Positions 36,303 through 45,293 of a stretch of DNA of 53,784 nt are shown piece by piece (position 1 is the stretch's first letter; each line of letters starts with the position of its first letter). The stretch is from contig JAHEAQ010000010.1 of assembly GCA_024642705.1 (NCBI GenBank), positions 1 to 53,784 on the forward strand, written 5' to 3'. The translations under genes and the position numbers were made by a program. This DNA is from Bacteroidota bacterium (GTDB lineage: Bacteria; Bacteroidota; Bacteroidia; Chitinophagales; Saprospiraceae). Below the pieces are notes generated by a model. It searched no databases, was not told the DNA's origin, and saw only the letters and a program-made list of their open reading frames with translations.

Positions 36303-37715
36303 ATGCAAAATGAAGAAGCTTTTAATAATAACAACAAAAAATGGTACAATAGCATACCACACGCCGTTACTTTACTTTTTTGCATTTTCATCTTTATTAC
36401 GGGATTAACGTATTTATTGCCTGCAGGTGCCTATGAAAGGGTTTTAATAGATGGGAGAAATAGCGTAGTTCCTGGATCTTATAAGACAATGGTTTCCACA
36501 CCAGTTGGATTGTTAGATATGTTCAGAGCAATTCCATTAGGATTCAAAGCGGCAACAGAAATAATTTTTATAGTACTAGCTGGCGGAATCATGTTTGGGA
36601 TTATGGAAAAAACTCGGGCCGTTGAAAACAGTATAGGTACTTTAGTGAAGACATTAGGCTCTGATAGAAAATTTTTGATAGTCGTCATTATGACTTTTGT
36701 CTTTGGTTTTCTAGGTGTCGCAGTGGGATATGAAAATAACATTGCAATGGTTCCAATTGCAGCAGTTTTGAGTTTAGCATTAGGAGGAGATTTGATCTTA
36801 GCAGCAGGAATTTCGGTTGGGGCAATGACTATTGGATTTGGGTTGTCACCAATAAATGCTTACACAGTGGGGACTGGGCATAAAATTGCAGAGTTGCCTA
36901 TGTTTTCAGGTTTTCAACTCAGGGCGATATTATGTTTTATTGCAATTTGCTTAATGGCATATTATAATGTAAGGTATTTTAAAAAAATATTGGCTAAGCC
37001 AAGCGAAAGTTTAGGTATTGGTTTAGATGTAGAAGGAATTTCTTTATCAAGAGACATAAGTGATTACAAAATGACCATTAATAATTGGTTGATTGTATTG
37101 ACTTTTTTAGTGGGAATGGGGGTAATATTATATGGAGTTTTCAACTATCATTGGTACATTAATGAATTATCTGCTGTCTTTTTGATGATAACACTGACTT
37201 GTGGAATTATTTCCAGAATGAATCCGACTTTATTCAGCCAAACAGTCTTAAAATCTGTGGCACAAGCTGCTCCTGGTGCATTTATGGTTGGATTTGCAAC
37301 AACTATTAAGGTATTATTGGAGATGGGGAATATTGGCGACACCATATCATTTCAACTTTCTGAGATGCTTCAAGGATTGTCCTTATACAGTTCTGCTATA
37401 GGCATGTCTATAGTTCAATGTTTCATTAATTTTTTTATTCCTTCGGGTAGTGGTCAGGCTTTAGCTACCTTGCCAGTAATGATTCCATTAGGTGAAACTT
37501 TAGGATTAACACGCCAAACTTCAATTTTGGCATTTCAGATTGGTGATGGTGTAACTAATTTAATAAATCCTACGTTGGGAGGATTAATTGCAATGATTGC
37601 AATGTGTAGAGTTCCTCTTGATCGGTGGCTTAGATTTATTTTTCCAATGGCAATTTTAATTTTGATAATTTCATGGATTGCACTGATTATTGCTGTAGCC
37701 ATTGGATATAATTAA
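36303..37715 (+). CDS. YfcC-family membrane transporter
   Basis: A 470-residue polytopic transporter, started at the ATG at 36303; a TTG two codons upstream is in frame but less likely. About 12 hydrophobic segments are visible. Family marks include IPHAVTLLFCIFIFITGLTYLLPAGAYER at the N-terminus, GYENNIAMVPIAAVLSLALGGDLI, IGFGLSPINAYTVGTGHKIAELP near 180-200, and FINFFIPSGSGQALATLPVM near the C-terminus, as in the YfcC/AbgT/DcuC-type superfamily. The substrate is probably an amino acid, short peptide or dicarboxylate. The ArgE-type deacylase gene 75 bases downstream suggests import of an acylated amino acid or dipeptide, which is inference. Confidence 0.82.
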   Translation: MQNEEAFNNNNKKWYNSIPHAVTLLFCIFIFITGLTYLLPAGAYERVLIDGRNSVVPGSYKTMVSTPVGLLDMFRAIPLGFKAATEIIFIVLAGGIMFGIMEKTRAVENSIGTLVKTLGSDRKFLIVVIMTFVFGFLGVAVGYENNIAMVPIAAVLSLALGGDLILAAGISVGAMTIGFGLSPINAYTVGTGHKIAELPMFSGFQLRAILCFIAICLMAYYNVRYFKKILAKPSESLGIGLDVEGISLSRDISDYKMTINNWLIVLTFLVGMGVILYGVFNYHWYINELSAVFLMITLTCGIISRMNPTLFSQTVLKSVAQAAPGAFMVGFATTIKVLLEMGNIGDTISFQLSEMLQGLSLYSSAIGMSIVQCFINFFIPSGSGQALATLPVMIPLGETLGLTRQTSILAFQIGDGVTNLINPTLGGLIAMIAMCRVPLDRWLRFIFPMAILILIISWIALIIAVAIGYN

Positions 37716-37790
37716 ATATTTAGGCTTGTCATATGGAATTATAAATTTCATTTTAATGAACTAAATTTACAATAACAAATAGTATTTATT

Positions 37791-38951
37791 ATGGATTTGA
37801 ATGTTGAGGAGATTTTGAAAAAATTGGTTTCATTTCCTGTTTTGGGAGGAGAAAGTAATCTTTCCATTATTTATTGGATCAAAGAATATTTGGAATATTA
37901 TGGAGTGGTAGTTAAATTGGTTCCAAACTCAGAAGGGACAAAATCGTCCTTACATTGTAGAATTGGCCCATCAACAGATGGAGGAGTAATCCTTTCAGGG
38001 CATACTGATGTGGTTCCTGTAAAAGGCCAAAATTGGGATTCAGACCCTTTTTTGTTAACAGACAAGAATGATGGTAAATTATATGGCAGAGGTTCATGTG
38101 ATATGAAAGGTTTTCTTGCTTGTTGTTTATATGTGATACCAACAATGATAAAGGCTAATTTAATAAAACCGATATATTTAGCATTTTCATATGACGAAGA
38201 AATTGGCTGTTTGGCAGCTCCAGACCTTATAATTGATATTAAAAAAACCTATAATGAAAAGCCAAAATATGCAATCATTGGTGAGCCTTCTTTAATGCAA
38301 CCGATAATTGGCCAAAAGGGGATCTGTGTGTTAAGAACTTCAGTAAACGGATCAGCAGGTCACAGTAGTAGAATTCGTCAAGAAGTAAGTGCGGTTCATG
38401 AAGCTGCAAGACTAGCACTATGGCTTGAATCGAAAATGAATGCTTTAGTTGAAAGTGGAAGTATTGATGAAAGATTTCATCCTCCACACACATCTATACA
38501 TGTAGGCGTTATTGAAGGAGGGATTGCACCAAATGTAATTGCAGATAAAGCAATTCTAAGATGGGATATAAGAGTTATACCAAAAGATAACACGGCCGAA
38601 ATAATTCAGGAATTTGAAGAACATTGCCGAAATAGAGTTGAAGAACTTAAATCGATTTTTCCGGGATTTGAAATTAATACCATAGAGGAACATCCAAATG
38701 TGCCTCCGCTGGATACTTCTGCAGAAGATTCCATTGTTGCTTTTGTTCAAAAAGTTACAAAAAATCATACATGGGATACAGTGGCATACGCAGCAGAAGC
38801 AGGTCAATTTGCACTTGGTGGATTTGAGAGCATCATATGTGGCCCTGGATCTATAGCTCAAGCTCATAGAGCCAATGAGTTTATTGCAAAAAGTGAATTA
38901 GCAAAGGGTGTCAAAATGATTGAATCAATTGTAGAAAAGCTCAGCATTTAA
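37791..38951 (+). CDS. argE: ArgE/M20-family metallo-deacylase (acetylornithine deacetylase-like)
   Basis: A 386-residue cytosolic enzyme of the M20 family, close to acetylornithine deacetylase. Metal-site residues are visible: H71-T-D73 in LSGHTDVVPV, D104 in GRGSCDMKGF, and the E136/E137 pair in FSYDEEIGC. The dimerisation domain lies at about 180-300 (GSAGHSSRIRQEVSAVHEAARL) and a final metal ligand near AQAHRANEF. It hydrolyses N-acyl amino acids using two zinc or cobalt ions. No other arginine genes are nearby; it sits between a YfcC-type transporter and a carbonic anhydrase, so catabolic use of acylated amino acids is as likely as arginine synthesis. Confidence 0.82.
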   Translation: MDLNVEEILKKLVSFPVLGGESNLSIIYWIKEYLEYYGVVVKLVPNSEGTKSSLHCRIGPSTDGGVILSGHTDVVPVKGQNWDSDPFLLTDKNDGKLYGRGSCDMKGFLACCLYVIPTMIKANLIKPIYLAFSYDEEIGCLAAPDLIIDIKKTYNEKPKYAIIGEPSLMQPIIGQKGICVLRTSVNGSAGHSSRIRQEVSAVHEAARLALWLESKMNALVESGSIDERFHPPHTSIHVGVIEGGIAPNVIADKAILRWDIRVIPKDNTAEIIQEFEEHCRNRVEELKSIFPGFEINTIEEHPNVPPLDTSAEDSIVAFVQKVTKNHTWDTVAYAAEAGQFALGGFESIICGPGSIAQAHRANEFIAKSELAKGVKMIESIVEKLSI

Positions 38952-38978
38952 CTTTCTTTTTTCAAAATAATTACAAAA

Positions 38979-39605
38979 ATGAATATAGATCAAATATTTA
39001 AAAACAACAGAGAATGGGTTCAGTCAAAACTTAACATTGATGCCCATTATTTCGAAAATTTGTCCGAAGGTCAAAATCCGGATATTCTTTACATTGGGTG
39101 CTCAGATAGCCGTGTTACAGCAGAAGAATTAATGGGTGTTGCACCTGGTGACGCATTTGTCCATAGGAATATAGCCAATATGGTTCCTAATACGGATTTG
39201 AGTGCTATGTCAGTTTTGGATTATGCAGTGGTCCATTTAAAAGTTAATCATGTAGTGATTTGCGGTCATTATTATTGTGGAGGTGTCAAAGCAGCGATGC
39301 AATCAGCTGATTTGGGAATTCTAAACCCTTGGTTAAGAAATATTAGAGATGTATATCGGATTCACAGAAAAGAATTGAATTTAATTCAGGATGAAGAATT
39401 GAAATATAAAAGACTTGTGGAATTGAATGTGCAGGAACAATGCATCAATGTTATAAAAACGGCGCAAGTTCAAAAAGCTTATCGCGATAGAGGATTAACG
39501 GTTCATGGCTGGGTTTTCGATATTAAATCAGGCAAATTGATTGATTTGAAAATTAATTTTAGGGAAATCCTCCAAGGAATAATGGAAATTTATCGATTGT
39601 CATGA
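38979..39605 (+). CDS. can: Beta-class carbonic anhydrase
   Basis: A 208-residue beta-carbonic anhydrase, full length. Zinc ligands are C41 (GCSDSR), H97 and C100 (CGHYYCGG), with the D43-R45 dyad that orients the catalytic water. The FVHRNIANMV and SVLDYAVVHLKV segments are standard. It interconverts CO2 and bicarbonate in the cytosol. It starts 27 bases after the deacylase stop and probably belongs to the same transcript. Bicarbonate is also the substrate of the biotin-dependent carboxylase encoded elsewhere in the window, though that operon is 7 kb away and on the other strand. Confidence 0.92.
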   Translation: MNIDQIFKNNREWVQSKLNIDAHYFENLSEGQNPDILYIGCSDSRVTAEELMGVAPGDAFVHRNIANMVPNTDLSAMSVLDYAVVHLKVNHVVICGHYYCGGVKAAMQSADLGILNPWLRNIRDVYRIHRKELNLIQDEELKYKRLVELNVQEQCINVIKTAQVQKAYRDRGLTVHGWVFDIKSGKLIDLKINFREILQGIMEIYRLS

Positions 39606-39701
39606 AATGATTATTTGTTAATAAATCAACTGTTTTTTTATTCTTAAACCTTAGTTATTTAACTTTGCGAACAATTTGAAAACTCTTCCAAAATATACAA
39701 A

Positions 39702-40544
39702 TTGATAAAAAAATATTCTTTTGAAATTTTCAAACCCAATTGGCCAAAATGGAAAATTGCAATTGCAGATTTATTATTGAACAGTATTACTTATTTGGGT
39801 GTAGCAAAAGCAAATAAAATGCTTAAAACCCATCAAGGATTGAAAAATGAAGTTTTTATAAATCAAGTAATTAAAGATTTGGGCCATAAATTTGAATATT
39901 TTGGCACTGAGAATATACCTGCAACTGGGCCCGTTACGCTCGTTTCAAATCATCCAGGAGGAGCTGATGTAATCGCAACTATTGCTGGCATTGCTAAAAA
40001 AAGAACTGATTTAGTTATTTTGGCAAATGAATTAATTTGTGTTGAACCAGTAGTAGATATTGTCCTTCCTGTAAATACTATGTCCACTAAAAGTAAGCTT
40101 GATATGGACATGGTACATGACGCTTATAAAAAAGGAAAAGTCGTTGTTTTCTATGCCGCTGGTAAAAATTCAAGATATAATTCAAAAGGTGAATTAAGGG
40201 ATAGAAAATGGAGGTCTACTTTTCTTGAATTTGCCCTGCAATACAATACTCCTCTGATTGTTTTAAATATTGGTGGGTCAAATGCAGATATTTTTTATAA
40301 AGTATCTAAATTTAGAGAGAATAGTTCTAAACTTAATAAAATTCCATTAGAGAATTTTTTCCAATTAAGAGAATTAGTTAAGCCCAAAAAAGAAACCATT
40401 CCTCTTCTTTTCTCTGAAGTGATTCCTTCGGCATATATACACGAAAAATTGGATGGTTTTGATGTTAAAGAAAAGCGTATTCTTTCTGATAAATTATACG
40501 ATTTTTTGTATTCTATGGAAAAAGAAAACCTGAAATTTAAATAG
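39702..40544 (+). CDS. PlsC-type acyltransferase (OlsA/GlsA-like)
   Basis: A 280-residue acyltransferase of the lysophosphatidic acid acyltransferase family. The catalytic HX4D motif is SNHPGGADVI near residues 84-93; a weak glycine/arginine block follows (KGKVVVFYAAGKNSRYNSKGELRDRKWR). The start is a TTG at 39702; no in-frame ATG exists until 38 codons later, inside the conserved region, so a non-ATG start is supported. The next gene is an OlsB/GlsB-type N-acyltransferase 62 bases away. In Bacteroides, as I recall, the adjacent pair GlsB/GlsA makes glycine lipids: GlsB adds the amide-linked hydroxy acid and GlsA the second acyl chain. A matching role is likely. Confidence 0.78.
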   Translation: MIKKYSFEIFKPNWPKWKIAIADLLLNSITYLGVAKANKMLKTHQGLKNEVFINQVIKDLGHKFEYFGTENIPATGPVTLVSNHPGGADVIATIAGIAKKRTDLVILANELICVEPVVDIVLPVNTMSTKSKLDMDMVHDAYKKGKVVVFYAAGKNSRYNSKGELRDRKWRSTFLEFALQYNTPLIVLNIGGSNADIFYKVSKFRENSSKLNKIPLENFFQLRELVKPKKETIPLLFSEVIPSAYIHEKLDGFDVKEKRILSDKLYDFLYSMEKENLKFK

Positions 40545-40606
40545 CATTTTATTTTCAATTTCAAATAATTGTTATGATTTTTTAAAAATTTAGTATTTAA
40601 TAGTTT

Positions 40607-41641
40607 ATGAAAAAAGTCCTTGTAGCAAAGCCATGCGCAGTTAATTTAGCTGATTTTTTTGATGAAAAAAAGGAGGTTTTCTTGACAATACCAGTATTCC
40701 CTTTCTTGAATGAAATAGAAATTCAGAAAGCCATTGATGATAGTATTGATATAAAGGCATTTAATAAAGAAATCGAAAATATTTTAAAACAATCCATCTC
40801 TGAAAATAAATTTGTTAAAGATACTACCTATATCATATGTTTAATCAATTGGTTCAAAAGTCCTCAATTGATTCAATTATTGACCATTATGAGAGAATGG
40901 GCTTTCAGAAATGAAGGCGGTGGAGTGGGATGCAACGATTATGATGATTTTGATGTATTAGAAAAAATGCAACAGCTTATCATACTTGATACCGAAGCGG
41001 AATCCGTAATCGGAACAATTATCGGGGGTTATCGGTACATGGTACATGATAAAGAATCCTATTCGACAGGACCAGTTGGGGACCATTTTCAATTTTCTGA
41101 TAAATGGAAATCTGAAAAATGGATTGAATTGGGTCGTTCTTTTATTAATCCATGGTACCAGCAGCGACACCAAAGGCTTTCTTTTGATCTTGTACTACAT
41201 GGGCTTGCTTATATCTATGCCCAAAATATGGATGCAAGAGGATATTTTGGTAAAATAACTCTGTATAAGGTTTATGAAACTCAAGGCGCAGATAAATTTT
41301 TTCTTGCTGTGGCAAAGAAATATTTTCGTCAAAGCCAAGAAATGTATGTTAGAGAAGGCGAAAGAGTTAGTGAAGGGATACTAACAACTGAAGAGATTGA
41401 AACTTTAGACAAAGACGTATTCAAAGGAATATTTTATTTGCTCAGAAAAAATTACAAAATCAATATGGTGCCTATAATGGCAGTATACAACAGAATGACC
41501 GATTTATCAAAAATGCATTATTTTGGCGCTTTCAAACACTATTCTTTTGGAGATTCAATTGAAATGGGAATAGCGATTGAATTCGAAGACGTCTACGAAG
41601 GTATCATGGAAAAATTTGTTAAGCCGTATATAAATAACTAA
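40607..41641 (+). CDS. GNAT-type N-acyltransferase (OlsB/GlsB-like)
   Basis: A 344-residue protein of the GNAT-fold acyltransferase group that includes OlsB and GlsB. The marker is the segment YSTGPVGDHFQFSD...WIELGRSFINPWYQ near residues 148-185, matching the family ES/E-x-GRSC-V-hP-x-yR core, followed by SFDLVLHGLAYIYAQNMDARGYFGKITL, which fits the acyl-carrier-binding helices. It is predicted to link a 3-hydroxy fatty acid to the amino group of glycine, ornithine or a related amino acid. The N-terminal 100 residues are extra and helical. It is co-directional with the PlsC-type gene and probably acts before it in the pathway. Its stop abuts the convergent aminopeptidase gene. Confidence 0.75.
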   Translation: MKKVLVAKPCAVNLADFFDEKKEVFLTIPVFPFLNEIEIQKAIDDSIDIKAFNKEIENILKQSISENKFVKDTTYIICLINWFKSPQLIQLLTIMREWAFRNEGGGVGCNDYDDFDVLEKMQQLIILDTEAESVIGTIIGGYRYMVHDKESYSTGPVGDHFQFSDKWKSEKWIELGRSFINPWYQQRHQRLSFDLVLHGLAYIYAQNMDARGYFGKITLYKVYETQGADKFFLAVAKKYFRQSQEMYVREGERVSEGILTTEEIETLDKDVFKGIFYLLRKNYKINMVPIMAVYNRMTDLSKMHYFGAFKHYSFGDSIEMGIAIEFEDVYEGIMEKFVKPYINN

Positions 41642-42763
41642 TCATTTTTTAAACTTTTTAACCATCTTTTCAAATTCTTCTTTCGGTAAAGCTTTAATTT
41701 CGGCCCCATTACCAGTCATATCTTTAGCTGCTAGAATACTATTGATTATGGCTTCTTCTGTCGCTTCAATAGTTGCTAAGAATAATGGACTCATAGATTC
41801 GTTTCTTAGATAAGTGAATGATGAAGATCTTGATTCGCTCTCATGTGGAATTAAATTTGCTTCATAATTAGACATTGCAATAACATAATCTCCGCTTCCA
41901 TTTGAGGCAATACCTCCTGTTTTGGCTAACCCTAAAAATGCTCTTTTTGCCAATCTTTCCAAATTTCTTGAATCAACAGGTGCATCTGTAATCACAATAA
42001 TCATACATGAACCATCAACATCTTCTATGATTTCTTTTCGGTATGGTGTTATGTCAAGTTCTTTTGCAACAGGAATTCCATTAATTTCTAAAACACCGCC
42101 AAAATTAGTTTGCACTAATACACCCACCGTGTAACCACCAAGTTTAATGGGCAATTTTCTGGATGAAGTTCCAATTCCACCTTTAAATCCGAAACAAATA
42201 GTCCCCGTACCTGCTCCTACATTACCTTCTTCAGTGTTATCAATTTTGGCATTATCAATAGATTCCAAAACATCACTTTCACTAATATGTCTCCCTTGAA
42301 TATCATTCAAGCGTCCATCATTGGTTTCTCCAACCACCGCATTCACCGACCGTATATTCACATTTTCATTTTGATTTAAAGTATAAGAAATAAGGGCATT
42401 CATTGCAGTGGGTACGGATAATGTATTGGTTAATATTATCGGTGTTTCGATGTTACCCAATTCTTTAACTTGAGAATACCCTGCTAATTTTCCAAAGCCG
42501 TTACCGATGTATATTGCAGCTGGAACTTTATATTGAAAAATATTTTTTTGATGAGGAATTATTGCAGTAACCCCAGTCCGTATATTTTCACCTTGAATTT
42601 TTGTGACATGCCCTACCGATACTCCAGGTACATCTACAATAGCATTTTTAGGTCCGGTTTTAAAAATTCCAATTTCTAAACCAAAGTCTCGGGCTCTTTT
42701 ATTTTGAGAAATTCCTTGCATAGCAAATAAAGTAAAAAGTAATAAAATGAAATATTTCGTCAT
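41642..42763 (-). CDS. DmpA/P1-family self-cleaving aminopeptidase
   Basis: A 373-residue exported enzyme (signal peptide 1-19, cleavage near GIS-Q) of the P1 family that includes DmpA and beta-aminopeptidases. Family blocks: ARDFGLEIGIFKTGPKNAIVDVPGVSVGHV at the N-terminus, NGFGKLAGYSQVKELGNIETPIILTNTLSV, and GAGTGTICFGFKGGIGTSSRK near 183-203, the region where the precursor cleaves itself to expose the nucleophile. The C-terminal half has GSGDYVIAMSN and NSILAAKDMTGN. These enzymes release N-terminal L-, D- or beta-residues from small peptides. Likely periplasmic. It is a single gene, convergent with the N-acyltransferase gene (one stop directly abuts the other). Confidence 0.9.
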   Translation of the reverse strand: MTKYFILLLFTLFAMQGISQNKRARDFGLEIGIFKTGPKNAIVDVPGVSVGHVTKIQGENIRTGVTAIIPHQKNIFQYKVPAAIYIGNGFGKLAGYSQVKELGNIETPIILTNTLSVPTAMNALISYTLNQNENVNIRSVNAVVGETNDGRLNDIQGRHISESDVLESIDNAKIDNTEEGNVGAGTGTICFGFKGGIGTSSRKLPIKLGGYTVGVLVQTNFGGVLEINGIPVAKELDITPYRKEIIEDVDGSCMIIVITDAPVDSRNLERLAKRAFLGLAKTGGIASNGSGDYVIAMSNYEANLIPHESESRSSSFTYLRNESMSPLFLATIEATEEAIINSILAAKDMTGNGAEIKALPKEEFEKMVKKFKK

Positions 42764-43019
42764 TTGAATTAGATATTATTTAAAAAGATAAAAATATGTA
42801 TTCATTGGCTGAAATTCATAGAAATAGAGGAAACTGTCTATAATGTTTCTTTAAGTTATTTGAATAAATACTTTCTTATTATTATACAACCAATATTTTT
42901 TGAATCAAAGTCAACTTTTCTAAATAATTATTAAATTTTAAGAATTATTTGGATATTGCAGGCTTTATTTAATTACATTTTTAAAGTTTAATTTCTAACA
43001 AATAATTATTTTATAGATT

Positions 43020-44213
43020 ATGAATGCTTTCAAACAAATTTTAATCTTATCTACCTTATGTATAATTGCATGCAAACCTGAGTCTAAAGATATTGTCAGC
43101 CATGAGAATGTAATCGAAAATGGTTACGAAATTATTCAAGAAATGTTAATAGATGCAACTCCTGGTTCAACCATTGAAATACCTGAAGGACTATATAAAA
43201 TTGGAAGATCTTTAAGTTTGGATGGCGTACCAAGAGTTACAATAAAAGGAGCTGGAAAAGAAAAGACTATTCTTTCCTTTTTAGGTCAAAGTTCAGGTGC
43301 TGAAGGTTTGCGAATTACTTCAGATTCAATAACCTTGATGGATTTTACTGTTGCAGATGCAATTGGCGATGCCATAAAATTACAGGATTGCAAAGGAGTG
43401 AATATTACAAATGTAAAAACTACATGGACGGATGGAGCAAAAGCTTCAAATGGAGCATATGGCTTTTATCCTGTTCAGTGCATTGACGTAGTAATCGATA
43501 ATTGTGAAGCAGCATATGCCTCAGATGCTGGTATTTATGTTGGACAATCTCAGAATGTTATTGTAAAAAATTGCCATGCTCACCATAATGTAGCAGGAAT
43601 TGAAATTGAGAATTGCATAAATTCAGAAGTTTTTAATAATTTGACAGAAAACAATACGGGTGGATTGTTGGTTTTTGACCTTCCAGATTTAGAGCTAGTA
43701 AATGGGAACACTTGCAAATTATACAACAATAAGATTATTGATAATAACTTCAAAAATTTTGCTTCCGAAGGAAATATGGTGGCTATTGTTCCTCCAGGAT
43801 CAGGAATTATTCTTTTAGCTGCAAAAAAAGTTGAAATTTTCAATAATGAAATTCTTGATCATAAAACTTTGGGAATCTCCATTTCAAGTTTTCATATCAC
43901 AGAATTACCTTGGAAAGATCAGAGATATGATCCTTTTAGCTATGATATCAATATTCATGATAATACCATTAAAAGAAAGTCTGCACTTCCTGATTTAACA
44001 AAAGAATTTGGCAAAATGGTAAATTATTTGTTCCCAGGGAAACCACAGGATATTCTATACGATGGGATTACACGAGAAGATTCAAAAGGCGAAAACCCAA
44101 TGGAAATTTGTATTAGCAACAATAATGTAGAAGATATCAGATTTGCAAATATTGATGCCGCAAACGATTTTAAAACAGTAAACAAATCATTGGTTCCTTA
44201 TGACTGCAAGTAG
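43020..44213 (+). CDS. Parallel beta-helix lipoprotein
   Basis: A 397-residue lipoprotein (lipobox IIA-C18). From residue 45 on it consists of right-handed parallel beta-helix turns, seen as repeating units such as GVNITNVKTTW, DVVIDNCEAAYASDAGIYVGQSQNVIVKNCHAHHNVAGIEIENC and VEIFNNEILDHKTLGISIS, with asparagine ladders. From memory, TIGRFAM describes this family (TIGR03805) as a recurrent partner of the protein encoded by the next gene (TIGR03806). Beta-helix proteins often bind or cleave polysaccharides; no catalytic site is obvious here. Its stop overlaps the next start by 14 bases, implying coupled synthesis. Confidence 0.8.
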   Translation: MNAFKQILILSTLCIIACKPESKDIVSHENVIENGYEIIQEMLIDATPGSTIEIPEGLYKIGRSLSLDGVPRVTIKGAGKEKTILSFLGQSSGAEGLRITSDSITLMDFTVADAIGDAIKLQDCKGVNITNVKTTWTDGAKASNGAYGFYPVQCIDVVIDNCEAAYASDAGIYVGQSQNVIVKNCHAHHNVAGIEIENCINSEVFNNLTENNTGGLLVFDLPDLELVNGNTCKLYNNKIIDNNFKNFASEGNMVAIVPPGSGIILLAAKKVEIFNNEILDHKTLGISISSFHITELPWKDQRYDPFSYDINIHDNTIKRKSALPDLTKEFGKMVNYLFPGKPQDILYDGITREDSKGENPMEICISNNNVEDIRFANIDAANDFKTVNKSLVPYDCK

Positions 44214-45270
44214 AAATATTAGCGTATTGATTGTTTTTTTGGTGTTTTTATACATTTCTTGTTCTACTCCTAAAGAATTGGATGTCAATGTTCCTGAAGA
44301 AAGTAAGTTTTTTGATAAAATTTCTGAATATGGAATTTTTACAATTCGAAGCGGAGAGCTGATTCCCAATAAAAAATTGGTAAAATATGAAGTCATCAAT
44401 TCTTTGTTTACTGATTATGCAGAAAAAGACAGATTTGTCTATACGCCGGAAGGAACTTCAGCTGAATTAAATGAAAAAGGGTATTTTGATTTTCCAGTAG
44501 GATCGATGCTTGTAAAAAATTTCGCTTATTCAAAGGATCAGTTAGATATTGCTAGGATTATTGAGACTCGTCTTTTAATTAAAGATACTAAGGAATGGAA
44601 AGCAATTTCTTACGTTTGGGACAAAGAACAAAAAGAGGCCAAGATTTCAAGAGTTGGCGATGCTTTTCCGCTTCAAATAAATCATAATCAAGAAACTTTA
44701 AATTTTGAATATGTGGTTCCGAATAAAAATCAATGTAAAAATTGTCATAACTATAATGAAAAAATTGATCCCATTGGATTTAAATTTTCAAATTTAAATA
44801 CTAAAATTTTAAATTCAGAAGGAGAAATCAATCAATTGGATTTTCTTGAATCTTCTGGAGTTGTAAAGTTGAATGATTTTGCCGACGAAATAAATACTAT
44901 GGTAGCATATACCGATGTTAAAAATGACATTCAACAAAGAGCTTTAGGATATTTGGATGCAAATTGTGGACATTGTCATAGACCTGAAGGTCCAGGCAAT
45001 ACTTCTGGTTTATTTCTGCAATATGATGAAAATAGGCCCAATCATTTGGGGTTTTGCAAAGGGCCAGTAGCAGCTGGAAAAGGTTCAGGAGGTCGAAAAT
45101 TTGATATTTTACCTGGAAGCGCAGATTCTTCCATTTTATATTTTAGAATGTCAGCGCTGGATCCTGGCGTAATGATGCCTGAACTTGGGCGATCATTAGT
45201 GCACAAAGAAGGATTAGCATTAGTAAAAGAATGGATAGATAGCATCAAATATGATTGTGCTGTAAATTAA
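44200..45270 (+). CDS. Diheme cytochrome c-like lipoprotein (SO2930/HNE_0200-type)
   Basis: A 356-residue lipoprotein (lipobox YIS-C21). Two haem-binding motifs are present, C179-KN-C182-H183 and C256-GH-C259-H260, in a C-terminal half that ends with the conserved block ILPGSADSSILYFRMSALDPGVMMPELGRSLVHKEG, which carries methionines usable as axial ligands. The N-terminal 170 residues form a beta-rich domain (PNKKLVKYEVINSLFTDYAEKDRFVYTPEG). It matches the family paired with the beta-helix protein upstream, with which it overlaps by 14 bases. Envelope electron transfer or an oxidase-like reaction is plausible; the substrate is unknown. The TonB-dependent receptor gene follows 23 bases later. 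Confidence 0.82.
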   Translation: MTASRNISVLIVFLVFLYISCSTPKELDVNVPEESKFFDKISEYGIFTIRSGELIPNKKLVKYEVINSLFTDYAEKDRFVYTPEGTSAELNEKGYFDFPVGSMLVKNFAYSKDQLDIARIIETRLLIKDTKEWKAISYVWDKEQKEAKISRVGDAFPLQINHNQETLNFEYVVPNKNQCKNCHNYNEKIDPIGFKFSNLNTKILNSEGEINQLDFLESSGVVKLNDFADEINTMVAYTDVKNDIQQRALGYLDANCGHCHRPEGPGNTSGLFLQYDENRPNHLGFCKGPVAAGKGSGGRKFDILPGSADSSILYFRMSALDPGVMMPELGRSLVHKEGLALVKEWIDSIKYDCAVN

Positions 45271-45293
45271 AGAACAAGAATTTTAAAGTAAAC

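Noticed and set aside
45255-45293. Upstream TTG extension of the TonB-dependent receptor
   Set aside because: It would overlap the end of the cytochrome-like gene and adds 13 residues with no signal-peptide value; the ATG at 45294 is preferred.
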